From positions 1 to 18,953 of the forward strand of contig WOGZ01000491.1 in the NCBI GenBank assembly GCA_009733775.1: a DNA stretch of 18,953 nucleotides, read 5' to 3'. Position 1 is the first letter of the stretch. The number at the start of each line of letters is the position of its first letter. Positions 10,012 through 18,935 of the stretch are shown here, piece after piece. Source of the stretch: Alectoria sarmentosa (lineage: Eukaryota; Ascomycota; Lecanoromycetes; Lecanorales; Parmeliaceae). Position numbers and translations under genes: made by a program. The notes under the pieces were generated by a model. The model was not told the origin of the DNA and searched no databases. It saw only the letters and a program-made list of their open reading frames with translations.

Positions 10012-11585
10012 TTAGGGAAAACACCCCCTTTTTGCCACTAGCTCTTTCGAGTAATACTCGCTGTAACACTTCATGATATCGTTCTCCGGCCGATCTGGCC
10101 AAGCTCCTACCGGCGTAGGTTGGCCGTACTTTGTCAGCATGGCCTCGAAAGCGGCGCTCAGATCTTGATGTCATGATTAGTATTTGAAAGTACCAAGGAA
10201 AGTACGAAGAGACGGGGACTCTCTACCATTAAATTTCATAGGCGAAGAAAGCTCTGAATTGTATACCGCTGAGATTTCTGGATCGACCGTCTCGAACCTT
10301 GATGCTTGCGATAGATGTAAGCCCTCGGGGGAGAGGAGTCCCTGGTAGACAGCGCCAGATGCAACATCGGGTTGTATCTGCGGCGGACGAGCAGTCACCT
10401 TCAGGGATTTCCCACAGATGTTGTTGCCCAGGGGCCGAGTAGTCGGCTGGAAATCCTGGTCGATCGGGGCTGAAATTGTGGAGATACATGGCTAGGAGCG
10501 AGCACATGCGACGAAATATTTATCGGCCAGTTGGCTTCTGAAGTCAGTTGATAGCTGCAGTACACTAGAATAATGCAAAATATTTACCTGGATTCTCTGA
10601 GTGTACCGGCTCATCCTCTGCCACAAGCGCCTGCCCAATCTCTGTAGGCTGATTTCCCAGAGTCCAGTCTTTCGAAGAAATCATAGTCCCATTTACCCGC
10701 CCTAACCCCCTGGGTTCAAGTCGACATATCTTTGCAATCTCCAACACCGGCAGCTGGCAACATAAACCAGTCTGGACGGGAAAATGGATAAGCGATGGAC
10801 GGCTTGAGAAATGTGCAACGCTCTGCTTGACGGAGATCGATTTTACTGCAAGAGTGCTCCACTTGTTCATCCTGGCAAATGATGGCCGGTAAGCCAGTGA
10901 GTAGCTCATCTTCGTTGAGCGGTGGACTTTCGCAACGAAAAAGCTGGAATTGGGTGCGACCTAATGGGTGCCTTTCTCGCCATTCTTTGTAGCGTAGAAT
11001 GAAGTCTAAGGTTATGGAATGGGGCAAGATAACCGCTACAAAGCATCGTGAGTAGATTTGGGTCACTGCCCCAAAGTGTTCGGAATACTTCGGAGCCTGC
11101 GGCTCCAATAATGCTCCTCTAAGGCACCGCAACTCTCCAACACGGTGGGATTGTGGGTTTGGTGATCCTCGTGTTATCGTATTCGGCCATTTGACTGCCA
11201 TAGAGGCGATATGAGTATGCGACTCTTCATGGCATTTGATCATGATTTTCAGCGCAACCGATGAGATGAGAGCTGCTGATTGAAACCCAAAACTTGGCAG
11301 GGCGAGTAAGGAAACGAAGATCACAGCCGAAATCGTCCAATGCAGAGTGACCAGTCCGTATTTCCATCTCTCCTATCAATAGTCAACGTAATGGCGAAGT
11401 AGCTAAGTAAAAAGTAGCAAAGTAGGGGGCCTTTAAACTGCGGGTCAGATTGCTAGGGGCTTTGATGATACCCATCCAAGCGGTGAGAGGCCCATAGCGA
11501 AGCCAAGGCCAGGTGGAAAAGAGGAGAAAGGTTGTGCCACGTAGAGGGAGGAACCAATCCAGAGATTTACCACATTGAAAGCCAT
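10012..11585 (-). CDS. unassigned membrane-anchored protein, five exons
   Basis: I do not recognise the family. The gene becomes visible only after splicing. The minus-strand exons are 11472-11585, 10768-11372, 10588-10709, 10227-10469 and 10012-10163, and the phases close to 411 residues. The introns are 99, 58, 118 and 63 nt, all GT-AG. The best joins are W|ERWKYGLV (38/39), RPDW|GLGRVNG (240), ENP|APIDQDF (281) and MKFN|DLSAAFEAML (362). Residues about 44-63 are strongly hydrophobic (WTISAVIFVSLLALP) and 67-80 moderately so, suggesting one or two membrane segments close to the N-terminus, followed by a 330-residue soluble part. The C-terminus (YGQPTPVGAWPDRPENDI, then MKCYSEYYSKELVAKRGCFP) looks well conserved in style. 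The start at 11585 (MAFNVVNLWIGSSLYVAQP) is the first ATG in the spliced frame. The 118-nt intron is the weakest join; an acceptor at 10492 is an alternative that adds 7 codons but needs a donor of a different phase. Confidence 0.6.
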
Positions 11586-12332
11586 TAGACTTGGTTACCT
11601 CCCGTGACAACGCAGAAGCGTGTGCAAATGGTACGACTCGGCCCGATAATGCGAAGACAGCAAGCCCGTTATCCTGAGATGCACGTGCTGGACAGCAGCA
11701 AGCGTCTCGAATATTTCGTATCCACAATTCAATTATAGGTCTGCCAGGAGCAGCACTGAGAGAGCAAGTGTTCCTTGCATTAGGAGAGGCTATCCAAGCG
11801 CCTAGACGGAAACCGTAGTGTGCTATACATCTAGATTTCATATTCATTGCCTAACGACAGATATATGGTTGTGGTGTAGCGATGAACGCAGCCCCAAATC
11901 ATAACGCACTATACTCAGAGCTTGAGACACAAGTGGTACTAGTCTTAGAATAGAGGTATCCAGGCAAGGAGCGGTGTTTTTGGACGTTGGTCTTGGAAAG
12001 GACTCCGAGGTCATGAATCCAATCCTCCGTTTCGCGGCCGCCTTGATACAATGAAAGCATTGGGGATGAAGTCCATCGCACTGCCATCCGGTCAGGTTTC
12101 AGCGTGTCAAGACGAGTGATGAGCATAGCGAAATACTACCCGAAGCCGTCCAACCTTTTGAAAAAGACGCTTATGTATCTATGAGGAAGAAGAGTGCTGT
12201 TTTCGGTACCAAAGGTCCTACACCCCAAGACTGTTGTATACCGCCCTGCTTGAAGGATTGCCCGAATAATGCGCTTAGGAATGCTTCGAAACTGTACCCG
12301 GTCTCCGTCAAGTTTGAGGCTAAATGCCAGTG
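11586..12332. other. spacer between two minus-strand genes
   Basis: Two minus-strand frames are open here. One, at 11383-11847, overlaps exon 1 of the membrane-protein gene in another frame. The other, at 11899-12126, has modestly coding-like content (GGRETEDWIHDLGVLSK). No splice site links either to its neighbours. An ATATAT on the minus strand near 11862 could serve as a TATA box for the gene starting at 11585. Confidence 0.3.
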
Positions 12333-13034
12333 TCAGATTTTATACTCGCAGGATGGATTTAGGGTTCCCACTACAGAGAATTTCCCGAGTGGAGGAGCAG
12401 GGGCGTCACTAGCGCTATCCCAGATCTTCAGGACGTGAACCGTGTTAGCTGTAACGACATGATAGTGAAGTTTCTCCCGCAACCTGTTTTGAACGCCAAG
12501 ATCAGACGAGACAAAAAGGCGGAGAGCATCACATCGTCGCCCTGCCGGTCCACTGTTTTAGCTGTGAATGATAAAAGGATGAAGAAACACTCACTGGGTA
12601 TATAGCTTTTGAAGCGCAGACGCTGACACGCTTGGGTGTGGGAAAGTCAGCGGATGGGACATGCGCCATCGAAATTGCACTCGGTAGAGATGAGCCAGAT
12701 CATGACACATCTAGACTCCCAACTCTCTGACATGCCCAGATTGATACTCGCTCAATGTGTAAAGACGGGAGCGGCGAATTTAGGAAGCGCAATCTCAAAT
12801 ATAGGCAACAATAGAATCTTAACTATCGTCGTTCGAAAGTACGAGCCTAACATCTTCTCTGGCTGGCTTGGACCCTGGACCCCAAACCACAGATTCGTCC
12901 GCCATCTGGTAATAGATAACATGATGGTCAACGATCGCCTCAGAGTGTCTGGCCGTGCAGGAGGCCAGGTGACCACGTGAGACTTCCTCACGCAATTGGT
13001 TGATGTGAGTACCAATGCTTTCTGAACTTGACAT
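12333..13034 (-). CDS. hypothetical protein, tentative three-exon model
   Basis: The product is unrecognised. The last two segments are the best supported. On the minus strand, 12595-12710 (MCHDLAHLYRVQFRWRMSHP...) joins 12333-12552 through a donor GTGAGT and an acceptor AACAG, giving ALQKLYTHGPAGRRCDALRLF and ending CEYKI at a TGA. The tail has the look of the segment after the BTB domain in small fungal BTB proteins, but no BTB core is present, so I do not claim that family. The intron would be only 42 nt, short for this window. An upstream frame, 12843-13034 (MSSSESIGTHINQLREE... to AREDVRL), can be spliced in phase by a 132-nt intron to give 175 residues; that join is speculative. Without it the gene would start at 12710. 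Confidence 0.35.
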
Positions 13035-13477
13035 ATTGATACCATGACCGATACCATGATGAGACACTGTAGCCCAGACACGTGGCATGGTAATAATCTA
13101 GACTCCGATCAAGGCATCTCAGATTTCAAGATGAAGGTACTGAGATGTGTGGGTAGCTCCAGTCTCAGCAATTGCAATGTGCATGCCTAGAGAATCGGGC
13201 GGTATCTCGCATTGCAATCACTATATCGGCCGAGCTAGCTGCCAGAGATGCGCTGATTTCCGAAGTAGACGACCGATGAGGGTGGGGCTGAGTGTTGGCA
13301 TCTGGTCACCGGTTGGATGGAAAATCAAGGTCAGAAGCTGCTCGCATGGAATTTACCGCCCGTGGTTACATCAACGGAGGCATCGTGCCATGCATCATAT
13401 TCCAATCATCCATCAAGGAGCGGGAGGATGAGGAAAACGTGACCATAGGATCGGGCGGGCCGTAGGCTGCCACCGTC

Positions 13478-13531
13478 TCAACACCAACAACACGTTCTGC
13501 ACAGTCAACACCAACAACACGTTCTGCACAG
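13478..13531. repeat. perfect 27-bp tandem duplication
   Basis: Copies at 13478-13504 and 13505-13531 are identical; the unit begins TCAACACCAACAACACG and ends TTCTGCACAG. Identity suggests a recent event. No gene covers it. Confidence 0.95.
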
Positions 13532-14500
13532 CCCTCATCTCGCGCGAAATCGAAAATGATACTCCTTTCACGTAGCTATCGTCAATGAGGAGACTCTTAG
13601 CGGGTGGCTTCGCATTAGATGAAGCGTAGATCCACGCTGTTTACCCCGTAGCAATGACAGACAGAACGCTCATACATAGCAACTGACTGTTGAGGCCACG
13701 ACGGAATGTCAACGTGGTATTGTATTACGATTTATTACGGTTTATTAATCATCATACGTACCGTTCAGTGAATATTAAGGTAGATCTTTCCATTTAGCGT
13801 CCAAATACTACCTTAGGTATCTCTGATTCTGCGACTGGTAAGATTTGAAAGATCACTAAACTATATTACGACTGTGACGGTCTGGGGCCGAGTATACATT
13901 AGCCTCGCGCTACTTGCCCATTTAGGACTAACGCCTATCAGCGGTAGAAGGCACACTATGATTCGGGAGTAGTAAGGTAGGGTCAAATTACTTTAGGGAC
14001 GGTTGGAGGACTGTAGATTCTGTAGCTATATAAGTGCTATCCCGCTATGAAATATTTTCTATCTAGCCATGCTAGTCCAAATGCACTTAGCGTATTTCCC
14101 GGCTTATACCGGCCTCGATTGTCCATCCTGCTACAGGGTGTTTTCGCAGCGGGTTGCCCCCCTAATCTATAGCTCCCGAGCAGTGGCTGGCAGGATTTCG
14201 GCATGTTCATTGATCAAATCTTTTCACTAAGCGACAAGGCTGCTCATGGAAACTAGTAGGGGGCCAGCCCGCTGTGCAAAGAAAGACCCTGTACCACTCT
14301 GTCAGCTCGGCATCAATTCCATCCTCGTTACACCTGGCTGCAGTTGTGAATCGGTTGGTGGTGTCAAAGGTGTCTAAAGCTAACTGTTAGGAAGCTGCAG
14401 AATCGAATTAATCAGTCAAAACTTTGTTGATTCAGAACCGTTCAAGAAATTGTATATAACGGCCTGGAGAACGTTTTCTAAAACTACCTGTACTGTAGCC

Positions 14501-14690
14501 TTCCGCTAAGGTAAAGTAAGATACTTAGGTAATGGAAGGTACTTTAGCTACCGACAGTAGTCTCAGCCCTAGCAGACCTAGGAAGCAATCTCACGTGGCT
14601 ATGGACGCTAACCTAGAGATTGCCTAGCCTACTAAGGCTATCCATAGGTATCTTTTCGTAATCTTACCACTTCCTTCCATCTTGATCCTG
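14501..14690. repeat. foldback-like segment with nested inverted repeats
   Basis: Perfect short arms are visible: GCAATCTC (14585-14592) with GAGATTGC (14616-14623), and CTATGGA (14599-14605) with TCCATAG (14641-14647). The flanking CTAAGGTAAAGTAAGATAC and GGTATCTTTTCGTAATCTTACC segments are imperfect complements. It could be a MITE remnant or a chance cluster; no target-site duplication was identified. Confidence 0.35.
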
Positions 14691-15465
14691 TTCCTACGAC
14701 TTATCAACTTCACGGCAGGAGCAAGGTAGCCCATAACATCACGCTGTTTGAAAACTACACACCTGGACACTGCTTATTTATTCTGATTCTTGCTACCTCA
14801 GCCACCGCGGGGTCACAGCACCACCTTGCTGCTGACTGTACCCGTCCTGGTTAAAATGAAGAAGGAATGCCGATGGATGCCCACCACTTGCACCACACAT
14901 TGCAACGCCTTGCCACACATTGCAACACATTCCTTCCATCCACAAACTCAGCTATCATATCAAAAATATCAAATTCAACGCAAATCGTTTGAAGGTGTTT
15001 CCTTGACAAATGGCACAAATCGCGCGCCCCTACTGCCTCGCCAACCGTGCGGACGAACTTGGGGGCTGGGGAGATACTTTACCCACAACCCCAAAGCGGC
15101 CAGGTCTAGACCGCAAATCCGGAAATGCCATGCCGTTCAGTCTACATTTTGAAGGCTGCTAGGCTTGGCAAGTGGTCTCATCTTCCGGATCCTGTGCTCC
15201 AGATGTCTTTTTGTTTGGCCTCTTAAGACATGGCAAATGGCTACATGAAAACTTTAAGGCGGAGTACTTGATGTTGAGGTAGGATCGGGCGTAGTTTGAA
15301 ATCCTCGAGTGTATAACTGCAGGTCTGCGAGGTCTGCGTGCCAATGGCTGCGCCGAGATATCCGCTGACCTTGTGTCTGGCAACATACGCATCTTGCGAT
15401 TGTAGACGAATGATGGACAATTTCGGTCGAATTCTTCGAGCCAAAATATGTACATGATCCGATAG

Positions 15466-16053
15466 CCTTTTCATGTCAAGGCTAGTATCAAAGCACGGCT
15501 CGCATGGGATTCTTTCCCGAAATTTCAGAGGCGGGGTCTCACCTACACCACCCCTCTAGCATTGTCCTCCCCAACTGGAAAGGTCAGCATTCTTTTCAGC
15601 GTGAAGGACATCAATCTCTCGCGTATGAGTGCTTTGATCGATCCGGCGTACAGGCAATCCCTTGATAGCGTCGCCTCTGATCTTAGTCTGTACTCGCTAC
15701 GGTCCTCAACGCCATTTTTTCCAAGACATCTAGCAGACTTCTGATCGTCAGATGTTACTTCAAGTGGTCCTGCTCATCTCCAGATCAATCACTATTATCA
15801 ACAGCACGGGTCAGGGGCATCTGTGCCTCTTCTTATCTCCTGGCTGACTTCCTTCTTCGGATCTCCCAGGGCGAGCCTTGCCAAAGCCGATGGATTAAGA
15901 GTTGTGGCTGCGAACGGATGGCAGAACTTTGAGCGGATCCTGTGTCCTTCACAAGGTTTCAGCGGGCCCGTTCTACAAATCGCCAACGACCAGCTGATCT
16001 TCATACAAGGCCGCCCGTATTTATTGATAGCTATGGTGGCAAAGTCGACATGA
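15466..16053 (+). pseudogene. possible gene relic: long frame broken by one TGA
   Basis: One plus-strand frame stays open from 15466 to 16053 except for a single TGA at 15742-15744, which is about 195 codons with one stop. The second part has strongly gene-like third positions (many C and G) and reads like a folded protein, for example GLRVVAANGWQNFERILC, later FSGPVLQIANDQLIFIQGRP. I do not recognise it. No in-phase intron with good sites removes the TGA, so it is either a decayed gene, a gene with a missed intron, or an accidental frame. It ends 163 bases before the multicopper oxidase start and would crowd that promoter. Confidence 0.3.
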
Positions 16054-16135
16054 AATTGGAAATGTGAAGGATTTCCCGGGCATGAAAAGCAATTTCGAAA
16101 AGAGGCGAGGTAGCCTTCCAAAGACCGCCGCAACA

Positions 16136-16141
16136 TATATA
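16136..16141 (+). promoter_or_regulatory. TATA-like element of the multicopper oxidase gene
   Basis: TATATA lies 76 bases before the last position ahead of the start codon, inside AACATATATAGAAAGG. The distance fits a short 5' leader. The start has a favourable context (CTACCATGATG). Confidence 0.45.
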
Positions 16142-16216
16142 GAAAGGACCAACCGTAAATGTTTCCTCGTGTCAGTACTACAACCTTTCTACGCTCGGAA
16201 CCTCTGACTTGCTACC

Positions 16217-18158
16217 ATGATGTTCCCAAAACTCCTTCTTCTCGCTGCCTTGGCGCAAGTCATGTGCGTATCTGCTGCTGTGTATAACTGGGACGTCACT
16301 TGGGTCAACCGGAACCCTGATGGTCTGCACGCAAGACCTGTCATAGGCCTCAACAATCAATGGCCACTTCCAGCAATCACAGCCAACGTTGGGGAACAAA
16401 TCACTGTGCATCTGACCAATCAACTGGGCAACGAGACAACAAGCCTGCATTTCCATGGTCTCTTCCAGAACGGTACCAACTCCATGGACGGCCCAACCGG
16501 AGTCACACAATGTCCGATCGGCCCTGGAGAGACTTTCACCCAAGTCTTCCAGGTAAGTACTACCCGAACAGCAGCTTTGACGATTCCGAAGCTGAAGTCG
16601 GAAACAGATCAATCAGCCAGGCACTTACTGGTATCATTCCCACAATGGGGGTCAATATCCCGACGGTTTCAGAGGCCCGATCCTGATCCATGATCCAGCC
16701 TCACCTTACGCTGGCCAATACGACGAAGAGCTCGTGCTGACCTTATCGGACTGGTACCACAAGCAGATGCCTGATCTAATCCCCGCTTTTCTTTCCCCAA
16801 CTGAGAATCCTTCCGGGGCAGGCGAGTCAGCCTTGTCCGTATGCAGGAACAAGGAATGCTTACATCTTCCCACACAGAACCAGTTCCTAACTCAGCAATC
16901 ATCAACGACAACGCCACGACCTCATTCGCAATGACCCCCGGCAAGACCTACATGGTCAGGATCATCAACATGGCCAACTTCGCCGCATTCTTCGTCAAAT
17001 TCGATCAACACGAGATGACCATCATCGAGGTCGATGGCGTCTACACTGTCGCCCAAAAAACTGACCTCATCTACCTCTCCGACGGCCAGCGCATGAGTGT
17101 TTTGATAACCGCGAAATCCAATGCTAACGAGAATTTCGCCTTTGTTGGCGCCATGGATCCTACAATGTTCGATAGTGTCCCTTCTACGCTGGATCTCAAT
17201 GCTACTGGGTACCTGGTATACAACACCGCGAAGCCGTTGCCGGCAGAAGCTCCAACTTTCGCCTCCTACCATAACGGGTTAGCTTTTGATGATTTTGGAT
17301 TGGTACCGTACGACAAACTAGCCCTATTCGGCCCCGTGACTCGCCAGGTTGTACTCAACGTCAACTCTGGAGTTACTGACAACCAGAACCGGTAGATTAC
17401 GTCCATTCTTGATTTTGCTCCGCTGTTACATTACTGACAAATAAACTCAGCTTCACCATCAACAACATCACCTACACGGAACCGAAAGTGCCCTCACTCT
17501 ACACCGCTTTAAGCGTTGGAAAAGCGGCCACGAACCCAAAAGTCTATGGCTATGCCGCCAACGCTCAAGTAGTAAACTACCACGACATAGTTGAAGTGGT
17601 AGTCAACAACTTCGACAGCGGCGGCCATCCGCTCCATTTGCACGGCCACAACTTCCAAATAGTACAGCGCTCCGCAATCAACGCCGGCGTCTACGGTGGA
17701 ACACCCATCAACCCCCCAGCAACCCCCATACGTCGCGACGTCGTCAAAGTCAACCAGGGCGGCTACATAACCTTTCGCTACATCGCCAACAATCCTGATA
17801 AGTTATTCCCTAACCCCTTCCCAAGCACATTCGCTGACCGAGAATCTGCACGCGTCTGGGCGTTTCACTGCCACATAGACTGGCATCTCATCGCCGGCTT
17901 TTTCGCAACTTTCGTCGAGGCGCCTTTGCAGCTGCAGTCGCAGAGCGTCCCCGCGGACCAGTACCAAGTGTGCAAAGACCAAGGACTGCCGTATCAAGGC
18001 AACGCGGCGGCGAACACGCAGAACTATACGGATTTGGATGGCGCGAACAATGTTCCACCGCCTATCAATGATCAGGGGTGAGTCATACGTCTATATATTT
18101 TTCGCCATTCCCATGTTCAAAACGACTGATACGTGAATACAGATCTCTTGTTAATTAA
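16217..18158 (+). CDS. secreted multicopper oxidase (laccase/Fet3-like), with GC-AG and candidate AT-AC introns
   Basis: Extracellular copper enzyme that oxidises phenols or ferrous iron and reduces oxygen to water. Exons: 16217-16552, 16608-16821, 16878-17391, 17451-17797, 17852-18077 and 18143-18158, giving 550 residues. A signal peptide is clear (KLLLLAALAQVMCVSA, cleavage near 20). All four copper motifs are present: HFHG (78-81), HSH (122-124), HPLHLHGH (414-421) and HCHIDWH (476-482), with type-1 ligands H414, C477 and H482. The residue at the axial position, ten after the Cys, is Phe487, as in high-potential laccases. Sequence around GNAAANTQNYTDLDG resembles Fet3-type ferroxidases, but no C-terminal membrane anchor follows. 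Position 160 (LSDWYH) is Asp where yeast Fet3 has its iron-site Glu185, while D410 matches Fet3 Asp409. The substrate is therefore undecided. The gene may instead end at the TGA at 18079-18081 if the last intron is not removed. If 17798-17851 is retained, the protein gains 18 residues. Confidence 0.95.
16822..16877 (+). other. GC-AG intron
   Basis: The donor is CAG|GCGAGT and the acceptor CACACAG, 56 nt, with a CTTAC branch-like motif near the acceptor. Joining gives SGA-E-PVPNSAIIND, matching the family's GAEPVP motif. Nearby GT dinucleotides at 16835 and 16839 give the wrong frame. Confidence 0.88.
17798..17851 (+). other. candidate AT-AC intron (54 nt)
   Basis: The segment begins ATAAGT, ends GCAC and contains CGCTGACC and CCCTAACC branch-like motifs. 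Removing it joins CCT-G to GC-GTC, giving NNPGVWAFHCHIDWH, the expected multicopper-oxidase signature. ATAAGT resembles the U2-type donor GTAAGT with G1 changed to A. The length is divisible by three, so retention keeps the frame. Confidence 0.7.
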
Positions 18159-18232
18159 ACGACCTCTTCGTTTTTATCGCGATTTCCAAATTTAAGGGAG
18201 TCAAAATTCAGAATTGTATTCCGAGACTTATC

Positions 18233-18354
18233 TTCACACCTGTATTTCTATTTTTAAATACATAGCGTTCACACAAATCACTTTACGCAAATATTCACAC
18301 CTGTATTTATGTTTAAAAGACAACAACATTCACACAAATCACTTCACGCAAAAA
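18233..18354. repeat. two-copy 61-bp tandem duplication
   Basis: Copies at 18233-18293 and 18294-18354 both run TTCACACCTGTATTT...TTCACACAAATCACTT...ACGCAAA. The ends are nearly identical and the centre has diverged. A partial third start (TTCAAC) follows. Confidence 0.85.
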
Positions 18355-18875
18355 TTCAACAGGAACACTCAACCATCGCCAGTTCTTCTTCCCTCAAACA
18401 GCACTCATCTAACTTGATCTTCCCCATCTACGACCACGACCACCTCTATCAACCTCACATCGCCTCCCCACTCCTCCCATCCCATCCCGCCTCAAACCTC
18501 CCCCGTTTCGAACCTTATCTCCCTCTAAAAAAAATTCTTTATCTCAAACCCTCTTTCAATCCCTTCAACTTTCTCAAAACAACAATTTCTCAACCTCCCT
18601 CGTTCGTCCCTTCAACCCCCTCCGCTCCCTTACCTTCCCCTTCCTTCCCTTCTCCCCCCCCCAAGACTCTATTTCAAACCTTATCCCCAAGATAACATAT
18701 GTCTCTTATACATCATCTTCCTGCACCCTGCCGAAGCCTGTGTATCCAATCAATCCTCCCCCGGCAGCAGCACAGCAGCACCCTCCCCATCCCCCTTTCC
18801 ATTTATTCTCTCAACCCATTTCAACCCGTTTCAACCCCAACCCCTCCCCTCACACTCCTCCATTCATTTATTCCC

Positions 18876-18935
18876 TCATTCATTTCCTCATTCATCCCCT
18901 CATTCATCCCCTCATTCATCCCCTCATTCATCACC
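18876..18935. repeat. 12-bp minisatellite, five units
   Basis: Units of TCATTCATCCCC at 18876, 18888, 18900, 18912 and 18924; the first ends TTCC and the last CACC, and the middle three are identical. Related CATTCAT segments flank the array. It may continue past the window edge. Confidence 0.92.

Larger units (their letters stand above)
13035..15465. other. long gene-poor, partly AT-rich region
   Basis: There is no convincing protein frame on either strand. The sequence between about 13700 and 14700 is richer in AT and in short TACCTTAGGTA-type palindromic motifs that are common in fungal intergenic DNA. It holds a 27-bp duplication and a foldback-like segment (listed separately). Frames at 14790-15152 (+) and 15159-15474 (-) have unremarkable products. 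A degenerate CACACATTGCAAC direct repeat lies near 14894-14930. I found no transposase, LTR pair or tRNA. Confidence 0.5.

Noticed and set aside
13500..14760. Transposon or LTR in the AT-rich region
   Set aside because: No transposase, no matching terminal repeats and no target-site duplication could be identified by eye.
15823..16136. Antisense frame (15798-16136, minus) as a gene
   Set aside because: Its codon pattern is less gene-like than the plus-strand frame it overlaps, and no family resemblance is seen.
16834..16841. GT donor (16835 or 16839) for the second oxidase intron
   Set aside because: Both put exon 3 out of frame; only the GC donor at 16822 yields the GAEPVP motif.
18309..18695. 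Open frame of 128 codons on the plus strand
   Set aside because: It lies in G-poor low-complexity DNA where stop codons needing G are depleted; the Pro/Ser/Leu-rich product reflects base composition.
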